Source: Streptomyces sp. SolWspMP-5a-2
GTDB taxonomy: Bacteria > Actinomycetota > Actinomycetes > Streptomycetales > Streptomycetaceae
Assembly (NCBI RefSeq): GCF_900091845.1
Contig: NZ_FMCI01000320.1
Coordinates: forward strand, 1 to 34,647
Direction of reading: 5' to 3'
Length of the DNA stretch: 34,647 nucleotides
This document shows, piece by piece, positions 23,567-33,055 of the stretch (position 1 is the first letter of the stretch; each line of letters begins with the position of its first letter). The notes under the pieces were generated by a model. The model had not been told where the DNA came from. It worked only from the letters and a program-made list of their open reading frames with translations, and ran no database searches. Both the position numbers and the translations under genes were made by a program.

Positions 23567-24385
23567 ATGACCGGACCCGACACCGCACCCGCGGGACCCG
23601 CCCCGATCGACACCAGGCGGCCCCACCCCGCCCGGGTCTACGACTGGTGGCTGGGCGGCAAGGACAACTACCCGGTGGACGAGGAACTGGCCCGCCGCAT
23701 CCTGGCCGCCGACCCCACGGCGGTGCGCGGGGCGCGGGCCAACCGCCGGTTCATGCGGCGCGCGGTACGGGCCGCGGCGGAGTCCGGCGTCCGCCAGTTC
23801 CTGGACATCGGGACCGGCATCCCGACCGAGCCGAACCTGCACCAGGTGGCGCAGACCGCGGCGGCGGAGTGCCGGGTGGTGTACGCCGACAACGACCCGA
23901 TCGTGCTGCGGCACGCGGAGGCGCTCCTGCAGAGCACCCCGGAGGGCAGCACCGACTACGTCCACGCGGACGTCCGCGACCCGGACACCATCCTGCGGCT
24001 GGCCGCCGAGTCCCTCGACCTCGACCGCCCGGTCGCGCTCTGCCTGATCGCCCTCACCCACTACCTGGACGACGCCGACGACGACGCGCACGGCCTGGTC
24101 GCGCGGTACATGGCGGCCCTCGCGCCCGGCAGCCACCTGATCCTCTCCCAGGTCACCCAGGACCTGAACCCCGAGGGCGTGGCCAGGGCCGCCGAGCTGT
24201 TCCGCAGCGGCGGCACCCCCTTCCACCCGCGTCCGCTGCCCGAGTTCTACCGCTTCTTCACCGGCCTCGACCTGCTGGGCCCCGGGGTGATCCCGGTCTC
24301 CGGGTGGCGTCCGGAGCCGGAGGACGTGGCCGCGCAGGCGGAGGGCGTGGTGCCGGTGTACGCGGGGGTGGCCCGCAAGCCCTGA
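23567..24385 (+). CDS. SAM-dependent methyltransferase, DUF574/PF04672 family
   Basis: A 272-residue member of an actinomycete-enriched methyltransferase family. The signature N-terminus is present (PHPARVYDWWLGGKDNYPVD), then RANRRFMRRAVRAAAE, motif I QFLDIGTGIPTEPNLHQVAQ, VVYADNDPIVLRHAEALL and the late GLDLLGPGVIPVSGWRP. Substrates of the family are not established. The ATG follows GAGGAG. A perfect 12-bp palindrome ACCCGTACGGGT starts on the last base of its stop codon (24385-24396) and may aid termination. Paired placement with HTH/DUF5753 regulators is common in Streptomyces and suggests shared control. Confidence 0.92.
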   Translation: MTGPDTAPAGPAPIDTRRPHPARVYDWWLGGKDNYPVDEELARRILAADPTAVRGARANRRFMRRAVRAAAESGVRQFLDIGTGIPTEPNLHQVAQTAAAECRVVYADNDPIVLRHAEALLQSTPEGSTDYVHADVRDPDTILRLAAESLDLDRPVALCLIALTHYLDDADDDAHGLVARYMAALAPGSHLILSQVTQDLNPEGVARAAELFRSGGTPFHPRPLPEFYRFFTGLDLLGPGVIPVSGWRPEPEDVAAQAEGVVPVYAGVARKP

Positions 24386-24522
24386 CCCGTACGGGTGCCG
24401 TGAACGGGTGCGCCGCGCGGCCCGGCCCTAGCGTCGAGGCACGGACCGACCGAGGGAGCAGGGGTGGCACGGAAGCGAGGAGCGCGCGGACGCCGGACCA
24501 CGGACGGCGCCGGGGGGATCTG

Positions 24523-25029
24523 ATGCCCTCGGACGCCGTGCTGTACCAGGCCGCCGCGCTCTGTCTGACCCGGCCCGACGACGGTCTCCTGGCGCGGCTG
24601 CCGCTGCTGCGCGAAGCGGCCCCGCAGGTGCGGGAGTTCGCCGACCACGCGGCCGTCACCCCGGCGGCCGAGCTGCGGGCGCAGTGGGAGCGGGTCTTCG
24701 GCCCCCGGCCCGGTCTGTACCTGAGCCGGTGGGCGGGGGCGGACGGCGCGGCGGACGACGGCTCCCTGGCCCGCTACGCGCGCGCGTACCGGGCGCACGG
24801 TCTGGAGTTCGCCGGGGACGAGCCGCCCGACTTCCTGCCCGCGGTCCTCGAACTGGCCGCCCGCACCGGGGAGACGGGCCTGCTCACCGACCACCGGGCG
24901 GGCCTGGAGGGGCTGCGGGCCCGGCTGACCGCGCTCGGCACCCCGTACGCGTCCGTGCTGGACGCGGTCTGCGCGGCGCTGCCGCTCCCCCGCCCCACGC
25001 CACCACCGTCCCGCAGACCACCGCCGTAA
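24523..25029 (+). CDS. orphan, diverged NarJ-like molybdoenzyme assembly chaperone
   Basis: A 168-residue cytoplasmic protein that aligns by eye with actinobacterial NarJ, the chaperone that delivers the molybdenum cofactor to nitrate reductase NarG. Shared stretches are YQAAALCLTRPDDGLLARLP, AYRAHGLEFAGDEPPDFLPA and the C-terminal SVLDAVCAALP. The normally conserved LTYYxxGDTRxRG centre is degenerate (LSRWAGADGAADDGS). The ATG after GGGGGAT gives MPSDAVLYQAA, matching the family start. No narG, narH or narI is in the window, so it may serve a distant molybdoenzyme or have changed role. It converges with dnaK across a repeat-rich 157-bp gap. Confidence 0.75.
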   Translation: MPSDAVLYQAAALCLTRPDDGLLARLPLLREAAPQVREFADHAAVTPAAELRAQWERVFGPRPGLYLSRWAGADGAADDGSLARYARAYRAHGLEFAGDEPPDFLPAVLELAARTGETGLLTDHRAGLEGLRARLTALGTPYASVLDAVCAALPLPRPTPPPSRRPPP

Positions 25030-25056
25030 CCGGTCCCTCGGGTGCCTCGGTCTCGC

Positions 25057-25186
25057 GGTCCGGTGACCCGGTGCCCCGGTGCCCCGGTGGTGCGGTGACC
25101 CGTTGATGAGGGACCTGGTGGTGCGGTGACCCGTTGACGGGGGATCCGGTGATGTGGGAACCCGGCGATGTGGTGACCCGGTGGGG
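25057..25186. repeat. GGTGACCCG-type direct repeats between narJ-like gene and dnaK
   Basis: A 21-bp sequence starting GGTGGTGCGGTGACCCGTTG occurs twice, at 25086-25106 and 25117-25137, a 31-bp period. Looser copies of the GGTGACCCGG motif lie on both sides. The gap has no ORF of interest. Confidence 0.75.
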
Positions 25187-27079
<1,893 letters not shown>

Positions 27080-27114
27080 GGCTGTCCCCTTCCGCCGGGC
27101 ACTTCCCTCGTTCC

Positions 27115-27143
27115 AGCACAGGACCTGGCTGGGTCGTTGTCAA
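27115..27143 (-). promoter_or_regulatory. possible vegetative promoter of dnaK
   Basis: On the minus strand a perfect TTGACA (27143-27138) is followed after 17 bases by TGTGCT (27120-27115), a weak -10. Transcription would start about 30 bases before the ATG. Confidence 0.45.
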
Positions 27144-27217
27144 TGCCGGGTACCCGTGAACGGCGGTGCCGCGCACCGGGGACCGGGCGCGGCACCGAGG
27201 GTGGAGCGGCGGTGACG

Positions 27218-27643
27218 TCAGGTGAGCTTGGCCGTCAGGGTGATGGTGGTACCGGCCAGGGCCTGGCTGACCGGGCAGTTGGCCTTGGCGTCGGCGGCGG
27301 CCGCGGCGAACGCCTCGGCGTCGATGCCGGGGACCGTGCCCTCGACCGTCAGGTGGATGCCGGTGATGCCCTCACCGGGCTGGAAGGTGACGTCCGCCGA
27401 GGTGACGACCTTGGTGGGCGGGGTGCCCGCGCCGGCCAGGCCGTGCGACAGCGCCATCGAGAAGCAGCTGGAGTGGGCGGCGGCGATCAGCTCCTCCGGG
27501 CTGGTCTTGCCGTTCGCCTGCTCGGCGCGCGAGGGCCACGAGACCGGCTGCTCGCCGATGCCGGACGAGTCGAACGTGACGACGCCGTTCCCCTCCAGGA
27601 GGTTGCCTTCCCAGACGGTGTGTGCGGAGCGCGTGGTGGCCAC
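27218..27643 (-). CDS. OsmC/Ohr-family peroxiredoxin
   Basis: A 141-residue protein, exact family size. Both redox cysteines are present: C60 in AAAHSSCFSMALS and C123 in AKANCPVSQAL, with R39 (WPSRAEQ) and the E50/E51 pair completing the active site. The enzyme reduces organic hydroperoxides using thiols in the cytoplasm. The GTG at 27643 is six bases after AAAGGA and gives VATTRSAHTVWEG; the frame extends 19 codons further to an ATG but lacks a ribosome site there. It lies upstream of dnaK on the same strand, 138 bp away, suggesting a stress-related neighbourhood, though dnaK appears to have its own promoter. Confidence 0.93.
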   Translation of the reverse strand: MATTRSAHTVWEGNLLEGNGVVTFDSSGIGEQPVSWPSRAEQANGKTSPEELIAAAHSSCFSMALSHGLAGAGTPPTKVVTSADVTFQPGEGITGIHLTVEGTVPGIDAEAFAAAAADAKANCPVSQALAGTTITLTAKLT

Positions 27644-27718
27644 GGTGAATCCTTTCGGATCAGGGCTGTTGCCTGCGAGTACGGGTTCCCATCCGATCAC
27701 ACTCCGCCTCCCCCTGTC

Positions 27719-29848
27719 TCAGGCCACCCTGCGGTCCCGCTCCTCGCGCGCGCCGGTCAGCGGCACCTGGGGCCCGTCCGACTCGCGCAGCCAGCGACGC
27801 AGCACCCGGTGCACCCGCTCGGCGCCGACCAGTTCCCCGCCGTCCTCGACGGGCGCGGACAGTTCGAGCGGGGAGAGCAGGAACGGGCGGCCCTGGGCGC
27901 CGCCGAGGCCGCCGTGCGAGCCGATCTGCTCCTCGAAGGCGAGGACCTCCCCGTCGTCGGGGTCGTGGCAGGAGTTGACCATGATGTCGGCGGTGTGCGG
28001 GAAGGAGTGGGTGCGGCGGACGGCGTCGGCGGCGCCCGGCCCGAACGCGGCGAGCGGGCCGGGGTCCTCGTCCAGCCGGTCGAGCGGGATCTCGGCGCCG
28101 TGCGCGCCGAGGACGACCCCGCCGTGCGCCTCGCTGCGCACCAGCAGGAAGCCGACGCCCGGGTGGTGGGCGAGCGTGGTGAGCAGCGCGGGGTGGCGGG
28201 CGTCGATCTCCTCCTTGGTCATGCGGTGCGGCACGTCGGGGAAGGAGACCAGGCCGAGGTTGCCCGAGGCCAGCACGATCGGCTCGGAGCGGCGGCCGCC
28301 CCGGTGCTCGTCCGTGCCCTCCTCGACCGGGCGGCGCAGCGCGGCGCGGACGGCGGCGCGGGCCTCGGCGCCGCTGCGGGTGCGGCGGGCCCGGCGCGGC
28401 ACCGGCAGTCCGCAGCCCGCCCTGACCAGGTCGGCGAGGCCGAGGCCGTAGCGGGCCCTGAACGTCTCCCCGGGGCTCTGGCCGTGGTCGGACAGGAGCA
28501 CGATCCGGTAGGGGCGCGGGGCGTGCTCGGCGACCTTCTCGATCAGCGCGAGGGAGCGGTCGAGGCGGGCGAGGACCTGGTCGGCGTCGGGGCTGTGCGG
28601 CCCGGAGTGGTGGGCGACCTCGTCGTAGGCGACCAGATCGGCGTAGACGGCGGTGCGCCCGCCGAGCATGTCCCCCATGACGGCGGCCACGACGACGTCC
28701 CGTTCCACGACGGTCGCGAAGGCGCGCACCACGGGGTAGAGCCCGCCCCGGCCGACGCGCGGGCGCTGTCCCCGGGTCCTGGCGCGGGTGGACTGGACGA
28801 TCTCGCGGGCGATCTCGGCGCCGAAGGACAGCGCGGTGCGCACGGCGTTGGCGGGGTCGGAGAAGTAGGCGAAGTATCCGGCCCGGGAGCGGGTGCTGCG
28901 GTCCCGGCGGCGGGCGGCGATGGAGAGCACCAGGGCCTGTTCGTCGGCGCCGCCGCCGAAGAGGTTGCCGCGGCTGGCGCCGTCCCGGGTGAGGAGGCCG
29001 CCGTCGCCGGTGCGCTCGACGGCCCGGCGCTGGAGTTCGGCGGCGCTGGTGGGGCGGTTGCAGACCATGACCTCGCCGGTGTCTTTCTCGTACCAGCGGA
29101 AGGCGGGGATGTCGTGGTTGCTGCCGTGCAGGATGCCGAGCTGGCTGGCGCCGGTCTGGCTGGACCAGTCGGTGCGCCAGGGGGTGAGCCGGTGGGTGCC
29201 GTCGGTCAGCAGCCGGGCCACGGTGGGCATGAGTCCCCGGGCCGCGGCGGCGAGCAGCACGTCGTGGCCGACGCCGTCGAGTTGCAGGAAGACGGTGCCG
29301 GGGACGGCCGGGGAGGGCGGGTGACGGCGTCTGCGGCGGTCGGCGAGGCGGTAGAGGCGGCGCCGGTAGGCGTCGTCGTCGCGGACGGCGAGGGCGCCGC
29401 CGGTGGCGGAGGCGACGGCGGACATGACGGCGGCGACCACGACGGCCGTCTCCGGGGCGGCCCCGCCGCGCGAGGCCGGGTTCAGGCGCAGGGCGAGCAG
29501 CAGCAGGGCGCCGTTGAGGAAGAAGACCAGCAGGCCGAGGACGAGGGCGGGCACCAGCAGCAGCAGCCGCACCAGCAGCGGCCACACCAGGGCGGAGAGC
29601 AGGCCGAAGGCCCCGGCGCCGAGCGCGGCGGTGACGGCGATGCGGGTCGCGCTGTCGCCGTCGGCGGACTGGATGCTGAAGTCGGGCAGCAGCCCGGCGA
29701 GGACCAGCATGGTGACCGTGGAGGCCGCCCACACGGTGATGCTCCGCCCCGTCTGGCGGACGACCCGCCGCCACCGCCCGCCGCCCACGCCCGCCCACCT
29801 CACGTCCCGGTCCGTCACCTCGGCGGACCCGCGCCTCAACCCTGCCAC
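27719..29848 (-). CDS. membrane-anchored phosphodiesterase: holin-like 4TM domain fused to alkaline-phosphatase-superfamily domain
   Basis: A 709-residue two-part protein. Residues about 30-160 hold four hydrophobic segments (ITVWAASTVTMLVLAGLLPD, WPLLVRLLLLVPALVLGLLV and others) resembling the mycobacterial 4TM phage-holin family (PF04020). From about 195 it is a type I phosphodiesterase/nucleotide pyrophosphatase-like domain: metal-site segments VFLQLDGVGHDVLL, TDWSSQTGASQLGILHGSNH, AYDEVAHHSGPHSPDADQVL, IVLLSDHGQSPGETF and FPHTADIMVNSCHDP. It probably cleaves a phosphodiester or phosphomonoester on a membrane-derived or extracellular substrate. The GTG at 29848 is used, but a GTG 30 bases further in is equally possible. 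It stands 75 bp upstream of the OsmC gene on the same strand. Confidence 0.87.
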   Translation of the reverse strand: MAGLRRGSAEVTDRDVRWAGVGGGRWRRVVRQTGRSITVWAASTVTMLVLAGLLPDFSIQSADGDSATRIAVTAALGAGAFGLLSALVWPLLVRLLLLVPALVLGLLVFFLNGALLLLALRLNPASRGGAAPETAVVVAAVMSAVASATGGALAVRDDDAYRRRLYRLADRRRRRHPPSPAVPGTVFLQLDGVGHDVLLAAAARGLMPTVARLLTDGTHRLTPWRTDWSSQTGASQLGILHGSNHDIPAFRWYEKDTGEVMVCNRPTSAAELQRRAVERTGDGGLLTRDGASRGNLFGGGADEQALVLSIAARRRDRSTRSRAGYFAYFSDPANAVRTALSFGAEIAREIVQSTRARTRGQRPRVGRGGLYPVVRAFATVVERDVVVAAVMGDMLGGRTAVYADLVAYDEVAHHSGPHSPDADQVLARLDRSLALIEKVAEHAPRPYRIVLLSDHGQSPGETFRARYGLGLADLVRAGCGLPVPRRARRTRSGAEARAAVRAALRRPVEEGTDEHRGGRRSEPIVLASGNLGLVSFPDVPHRMTKEEIDARHPALLTTLAHHPGVGFLLVRSEAHGGVVLGAHGAEIPLDRLDEDPGPLAAFGPGAADAVRRTHSFPHTADIMVNSCHDPDDGEVLAFEEQIGSHGGLGGAQGRPFLLSPLELSAPVEDGGELVGAERVHRVLRRWLRESDGPQVPLTGAREERDRRVA

Positions 29849-29987
29849 ACGGCCCCGGCCGGACCCCGGGCGGTAGCGGACGGCTCCCCCGCCCGGGGCG
29901 CGCGGGAGACCCGGCGGGGCGCGGCGGCGCCGCCGTCCGCGGGAGGGCGCCGGGGGCCGGGGGCGGGCGGGATGTGTCAGACACGGC

Positions 29988-30389
29988 CTAGCGGCCGTCG
30001 TACCCGGCGGTCGGCATGGAGAGCCTGCGGTGGACGTGGGCCTTCATCTGGGCGTCGTAGGCGGGTTCGGCGCTGCCGACGGTCTCGACCCGGACCCCAC
30101 GCCGGGCGCACTCGGCGGTGAACTCCTCGACGGACGACAGGGCGCTCTCCAGCACCCGGTGGCTGGGCGCCACGAACAGGTCGACGCCCGCGCGGACGCC
30201 GTCCCACAGGACGCAGTGGTCGGCGCGGAGTCCGGACACCAGCAGTTCCCGGCTGACCCGGTAGCCGCGCTCGGCCGCCCAGCGGGCGCACATCGCGTGC
30301 TGGCTGCGGGAGTCCACCAGGAAGGGGTCCGCGTCCAGCTCTTCGAGCGGCGTCAGACTCGCGATGGCCGTGATCCGCACCGGTCCCAT
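29988..30389 (-). CDS. small protein with resolvase-like fold lacking the catalytic serine
   Basis: A 133-residue soluble protein I do not recognise as a named family. Its layout matches the serine-recombinase N-terminal domain: Q30 and C34 in SRSQHAMCARWAAERGYRV, LLVSGLRADHCVLWDGVRAG, VDLFVAPSHRVLESALSSVE and EEFTAECARRGVRVETVG mirror the helix/strand order of resolvases. The opening strand, where YxRVS should supply the catalytic Ser, reads ITAIASLTPL, and no DNA-binding C-terminus follows. It is therefore likely an inactive derivative or a convergent resemblance. GAGGGGG before the ATG fixes the start. It is divergent from the metallo-hydrolase gene with only 84 bp between start codons. 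Confidence 0.8.
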   Translation of the reverse strand: MGPVRITAIASLTPLEELDADPFLVDSRSQHAMCARWAAERGYRVSRELLVSGLRADHCVLWDGVRAGVDLFVAPSHRVLESALSSVEEFTAECARRGVRVETVGSAEPAYDAQMKAHVHRRLSMPTAGYDGR

Positions 30390-30473
30390 GGCGTCCCCCT
30401 CACCTCCGGGTTTCGCCGCCGACCCTACTCCTGCCCGTACGCTTCGGGGGAGTCGCACGAAGGAGGCAAAGAG

Positions 30474-31247
30474 GTGCCGGTGGAGATCACCTGGTGGGGT
30501 CACGCCACCTGCACGGTGGAGGACTCCGGCGTACGCGTCCTCACCGACCCGTTGTTCGCCCGCCGGCTCGCGCATCTGCGCCGCCGGCGCGGGGCCGTGC
30601 CACCCCCGGACGCCTGGCGCGCCGAGGTGGCGCTCGTCTCCCATCTGCACGCCGACCACCTGCACCTCCCGTCGCTGGAGCGGCTCGCGCCCGGGACGAG
30701 ACTGCTGGTGCCCAGGGGTGCCTCCCGGGCGGTTCCGGGGCTGCGCAGGCTCGCCGGGCTCGACGTCGCCGAGGTGGCGCCCGGTGACCTGGTGCGGGTC
30801 GGTGACCTGGCCGTCCGGGTGGTGTCGGCGCGGCACGACGGGCGGCGGCTGCCGGTCGGCCCGCACCGCTGCCCCGCGCTCGGGTACGTCGTGGAGGGCG
30901 AGGGGCGCACGTACTTCGCGGGCGACACCGGTCTCTTCGACGCGATGGAGGGCGAGGTCGGGCCGGTGGACACGGCGTTGCTGCCGGTCGGGGGCTGGGG
31001 GCCGTACCTCGGGGAGGGCCATCTGGACGCCGGGCGGGCGGCCGAGGCGCTGGAGCGGCTGGCGCCGGGCAGCGCGGTGCCGGTGCACTACGGCACGTAC
31101 TGGCCGATCGGCATGGACGCCGTGCGCCCCCACGAGTTCCACGCGCCGGGTGAGGAGTTCGTGCGCCTGGCCGCGCGCCGTGCGCCGGGCGTGGCGGTGC
31201 ACCGGCTCGGGCACGGCGAGAGCGTCCGGCTGGAGGCCACCCGGTGA
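30474..31247 (+). CDS. UlaG-like MBL-fold metallo-hydrolase
   Basis: A 257-residue metallo-beta-lactamase-fold hydrolase. The first metal motif is H57-x-H59-x-D61-H62 (VSHLHADHLHLPSL); further ligands are in YFAGDTGLF and VPVHYGTYWPI. The N-terminus VEITWWGHATCTVEDSGVRV is typical of the UlaG/beta-lactamase_2 branch, whose members hydrolyse lactones, phosphoesters or N-acyl phospholipids; the substrate is open. The GTG at 30474 is seven bases after AAGGAGG. Its stop overlaps the start of the DedA gene (GTGATG), so the two are translationally coupled. Confidence 0.9.
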   Translation: MPVEITWWGHATCTVEDSGVRVLTDPLFARRLAHLRRRRGAVPPPDAWRAEVALVSHLHADHLHLPSLERLAPGTRLLVPRGASRAVPGLRRLAGLDVAEVAPGDLVRVGDLAVRVVSARHDGRRLPVGPHRCPALGYVVEGEGRTYFAGDTGLFDAMEGEVGPVDTALLPVGGWGPYLGEGHLDAGRAAEALERLAPGSAVPVHYGTYWPIGMDAVRPHEFHAPGEEFVRLAARRAPGVAVHRLGHGESVRLEATR

Positions 31248-31864
31248 TGGCACTGGCCGTCACCTCGACGTCGGCGGAGTCCGCGCAGCAGGCGATCGGC
31301 TATCCGACGCTGTTCCTGCTGGTGCTCGTGGGGGCGCTGCTGCCGGTGATACCCACCGGCGCCCTGGTCAGTTCGGCGGCGGTGGTCGCCTTCCACCAGA
31401 CGGCGCCGTTCGCGATGGCGCTGGTGTTCGTGACGGCGTCGCTGGCCGCGTTCCTCGGGGACGCGGCCCTGTACTGGCTGGGCAGGCGCGGGCTGGGCTC
31501 CCGCAACGGCTCGCGGTGGCTGGAGACGATCAGGTCGCGGGCGCCGGAGGAGCGGCTGGCGCAGGCCAGGGACAAGCTCGCCGATCACGGGGTGACGGTC
31601 CTGGTGCTGTCGCGGCTGGTCCCGGCCGGGCGGATCCCGGTGATGCTGGCCTGTCTGCTGGCCGCGTGGCCGCTGCGGCGCTTCGCCCGGGGCAATCTGC
31701 CCGCCTGTCTGGCCTGGGCGGCGACGTACCAGCTGATCGGGGTGCTGGGCGGTTCGCTGTTCCCCGAGCCGTGGGAGGGCGTGGTCGCGGCGGTGGCGCT
31801 GACCGTGCTGATCGGCGCGGCGCCGAGCCTGTGGCGCCGGGTCAGGGGGACCCGTCCCGCGTAG
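31247..31864 (+). CDS. DedA/SNARE-associated-family membrane protein
   Basis: A 205-residue integral membrane protein with about five hydrophobic segments. DedA features are SLAAFLGDAALYWLGRRGLG and VLSRLVPAGRIPVMLACLLA followed by RRFARGNLPACLAWA. DedA proteins move lipids such as undecaprenyl phosphate or phospholipids across the membrane and affect envelope homeostasis. The ATG shares a base with the upstream stop (TGATG); a GTG three bases earlier is also possible. Coupling to the MBL-fold hydrolase implies joint action, perhaps on a lipid. Its TAG stop is the loop of the terminator hairpin, and the last codons form the stem. Confidence 0.88.
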   Translation: MALAVTSTSAESAQQAIGYPTLFLLVLVGALLPVIPTGALVSSAAVVAFHQTAPFAMALVFVTASLAAFLGDAALYWLGRRGLGSRNGSRWLETIRSRAPEERLAQARDKLADHGVTVLVLSRLVPAGRIPVMLACLLAAWPLRRFARGNLPACLAWAATYQLIGVLGGSLFPEPWEGVVAAVALTVLIGAAPSLWRRVRGTRPA

Positions 31865-31877
31865 CGCGGGACGGGTC
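31849..31877 (+). terminator. terminator overlapping the end of the DedA gene
   Basis: GACCCGTCCCGCG and CGCGGGACGGGTC form a perfect 13-bp stem whose 3-base loop is the TAG stop codon (31862-31864). Confidence 0.85.
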
Positions 31878-31879
31878 GT

Positions 31880-31895
31880 GGCCGCCGCGGCGGCC
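31880..31895. terminator. second palindrome between convergent genes
   Basis: GGCCGCCGCGGCGGCC is a perfect 16-bp palindrome three bases after the DedA terminator, 18 bases from the convergent stop. It may serve the minus-strand hydrolase. Confidence 0.45.
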
Positions 31896-31912
31896 CGTGC
31901 GGCACCCGCGGG

Positions 31913-33055
31913 TCAGCCGGCCGGGTCGAGGACCCTCGATCCGCCCACCGGGAGGTCCCAGAGGTCCTCGCGGGCCAGGCCGGCGCGGGCCCAGGCGGCG
32001 CGGACCCGGGTGAGGGGTTCGAGGACGGGTTCGGCGGAGAGCACGAAGGTGCCCCAGTGCATGGGTGCCATCCGGCGGGCGCCGAGGTCCTGGGCGGCCC
32101 GCACCGCCTCCTCGGGGTCGCAGTGCACATCGCTGAGCCACCAGCGCGGGTCGTAGGCGCCGATGGGCAGCAGGGCGAGGTCGATGCCCGGGTAGCGGCG
32201 GCCGATCCGCTCGAACCAGTGGCCGTAGCCGGTGTCCCCGGCGAAGTAGACGCGCTGTCCGTCGGCCGCGGTGAGCACCCAGCCGCCCCACAGGGTGCGG
32301 CAGGTGTCGACGAGGCTGCGCTTGGACCAGTGGTGGGCGGGGACGAAGTCGAAGCGGACGCCGCCCAGTTCGGCCCCCTCCCACCAGTCCAGCTCGGTGA
32401 CCGAGGTGAACCGGCGGCGCCTGAACCAGCGGGCGAGCCCGGCGGGGACGAACACCGGGGTGTCGCGCGGGAGTCGGCGCAGGGTGGGGGCGTCCAGGTG
32501 GTCGTAGTGGTTGTGGCTGATGACGACCGCGTCGACCCGCGGCAGGGCGCTCCAGGCGACGCCGACCGGGGTGACCCGGGTGGGTGTGCCGAGGATGCGG
32601 CGGGACCAGACCGGGTCGGTGAGCACGGTCAGGCCGCCGATGCGCACCACCCAACTGGCGTGCCCGGCCCAGGAGACGGCGACGGTGTCGCTGTCCACCC
32701 GGGGCAGCGGGCCGGGTTCGAAGGGGATCAGCGGGACGTCGGCGAGGCCCTCCGGTCCGGGCCTGACGGCGCCCTCGCGGGCGAACCTGGCCATCGCCCG
32801 CAGGCCGGGCAGCGGGGTGGTGAGCCGGTCGTGGAAGGTGCGCGGCCAGCGTCTGGGCCGCTCCGTCGGGCGGGGCCCGGCGAGCGGCGGGAGCGGGGGC
32901 GTGCGCGCCGCGGGCGCCGGGTGGGGCGCCGTCGTCCCGGCGGGCTCCCGGGTGGCGGTGCCGGTGCGCACGCCGACGGTCTCCGCCGGGGTGTCGGGGG
33001 CGGCACCTGGGGCGGTGCTCGTCGTGGTGCTGGTCGACTCGGACTGGTGCGTCAT
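31913..33055 (-). CDS. NAPE-PLD-like MBL-fold metallo-hydrolase
   Basis: A 380-residue MBL-fold hydrolase with a Thr/Ala/Pro-rich, probably disordered, first 70 residues. Zinc ligands are visible: H181-N-H183-Y-D185-H186, H241/H242 in PAHHWSKRSLVDTCRTLWGG, D274 in FAGDTGYG and H333 in PMHWGTF. The HNHYDHLD motif and the HWxKR-LxD-xxTLWxxW segment are characteristic of N-acyl-phosphatidylethanolamine-hydrolysing phospholipase D and its bacterial relatives, so a phospholipid substrate is a reasonable inference. The ATG at 33055 is chosen because GGGAG lies eight bases upstream and it overlaps the preceding stop as ATGA; an ATG 15 bases earlier has no ribosome site. It faces the DedA gene. Confidence 0.9.
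   Translation of the reverse strand: MTHQSESTSTTTSTAPGAAPDTPAETVGVRTGTATREPAGTTAPHPAPAARTPPLPPLAGPRPTERPRRWPRTFHDRLTTPLPGLRAMARFAREGAVRPGPEGLADVPLIPFEPGPLPRVDSDTVAVSWAGHASWVVRIGGLTVLTDPVWSRRILGTPTRVTPVGVAWSALPRVDAVVISHNHYDHLDAPTLRRLPRDTPVFVPAGLARWFRRRRFTSVTELDWWEGAELGGVRFDFVPAHHWSKRSLVDTCRTLWGGWVLTAADGQRVYFAGDTGYGHWFERIGRRYPGIDLALLPIGAYDPRWWLSDVHCDPEEAVRAAQDLGARRMAPMHWGTFVLSAEPVLEPLTRVRAAWARAGLAREDLWDLPVGGSRVLDPAG

Noticed and set aside
25057..25186. Possible CRISPR array in the repeat-rich gap
   Set aside because: Only two exact 21-bp copies exist with a 10-bp interval, spacers are not unique-length, and there are no cas genes.
27080..27217. HspR/HAIR operator upstream of dnaK
   Set aside because: No CTTGAGT-N7-ACTCAAG-like inverted repeat is present.
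27719..29848. Prophage remnant because of the holin-like domain
   Set aside because: No other phage genes are near; the domain is part of a large chromosomal phosphodiesterase.
27137..30121. 994-codon plus-strand frame opposite the OsmC and phosphodiesterase genes
   Set aside because: It covers several genes in antisense without motifs; the minus-strand proteins carry complete active sites.
29988..30389. Active mobile-element resolvase
   Set aside because: The catalytic serine strand and DNA-binding domain are absent and no inverted repeats or transposase flank it.
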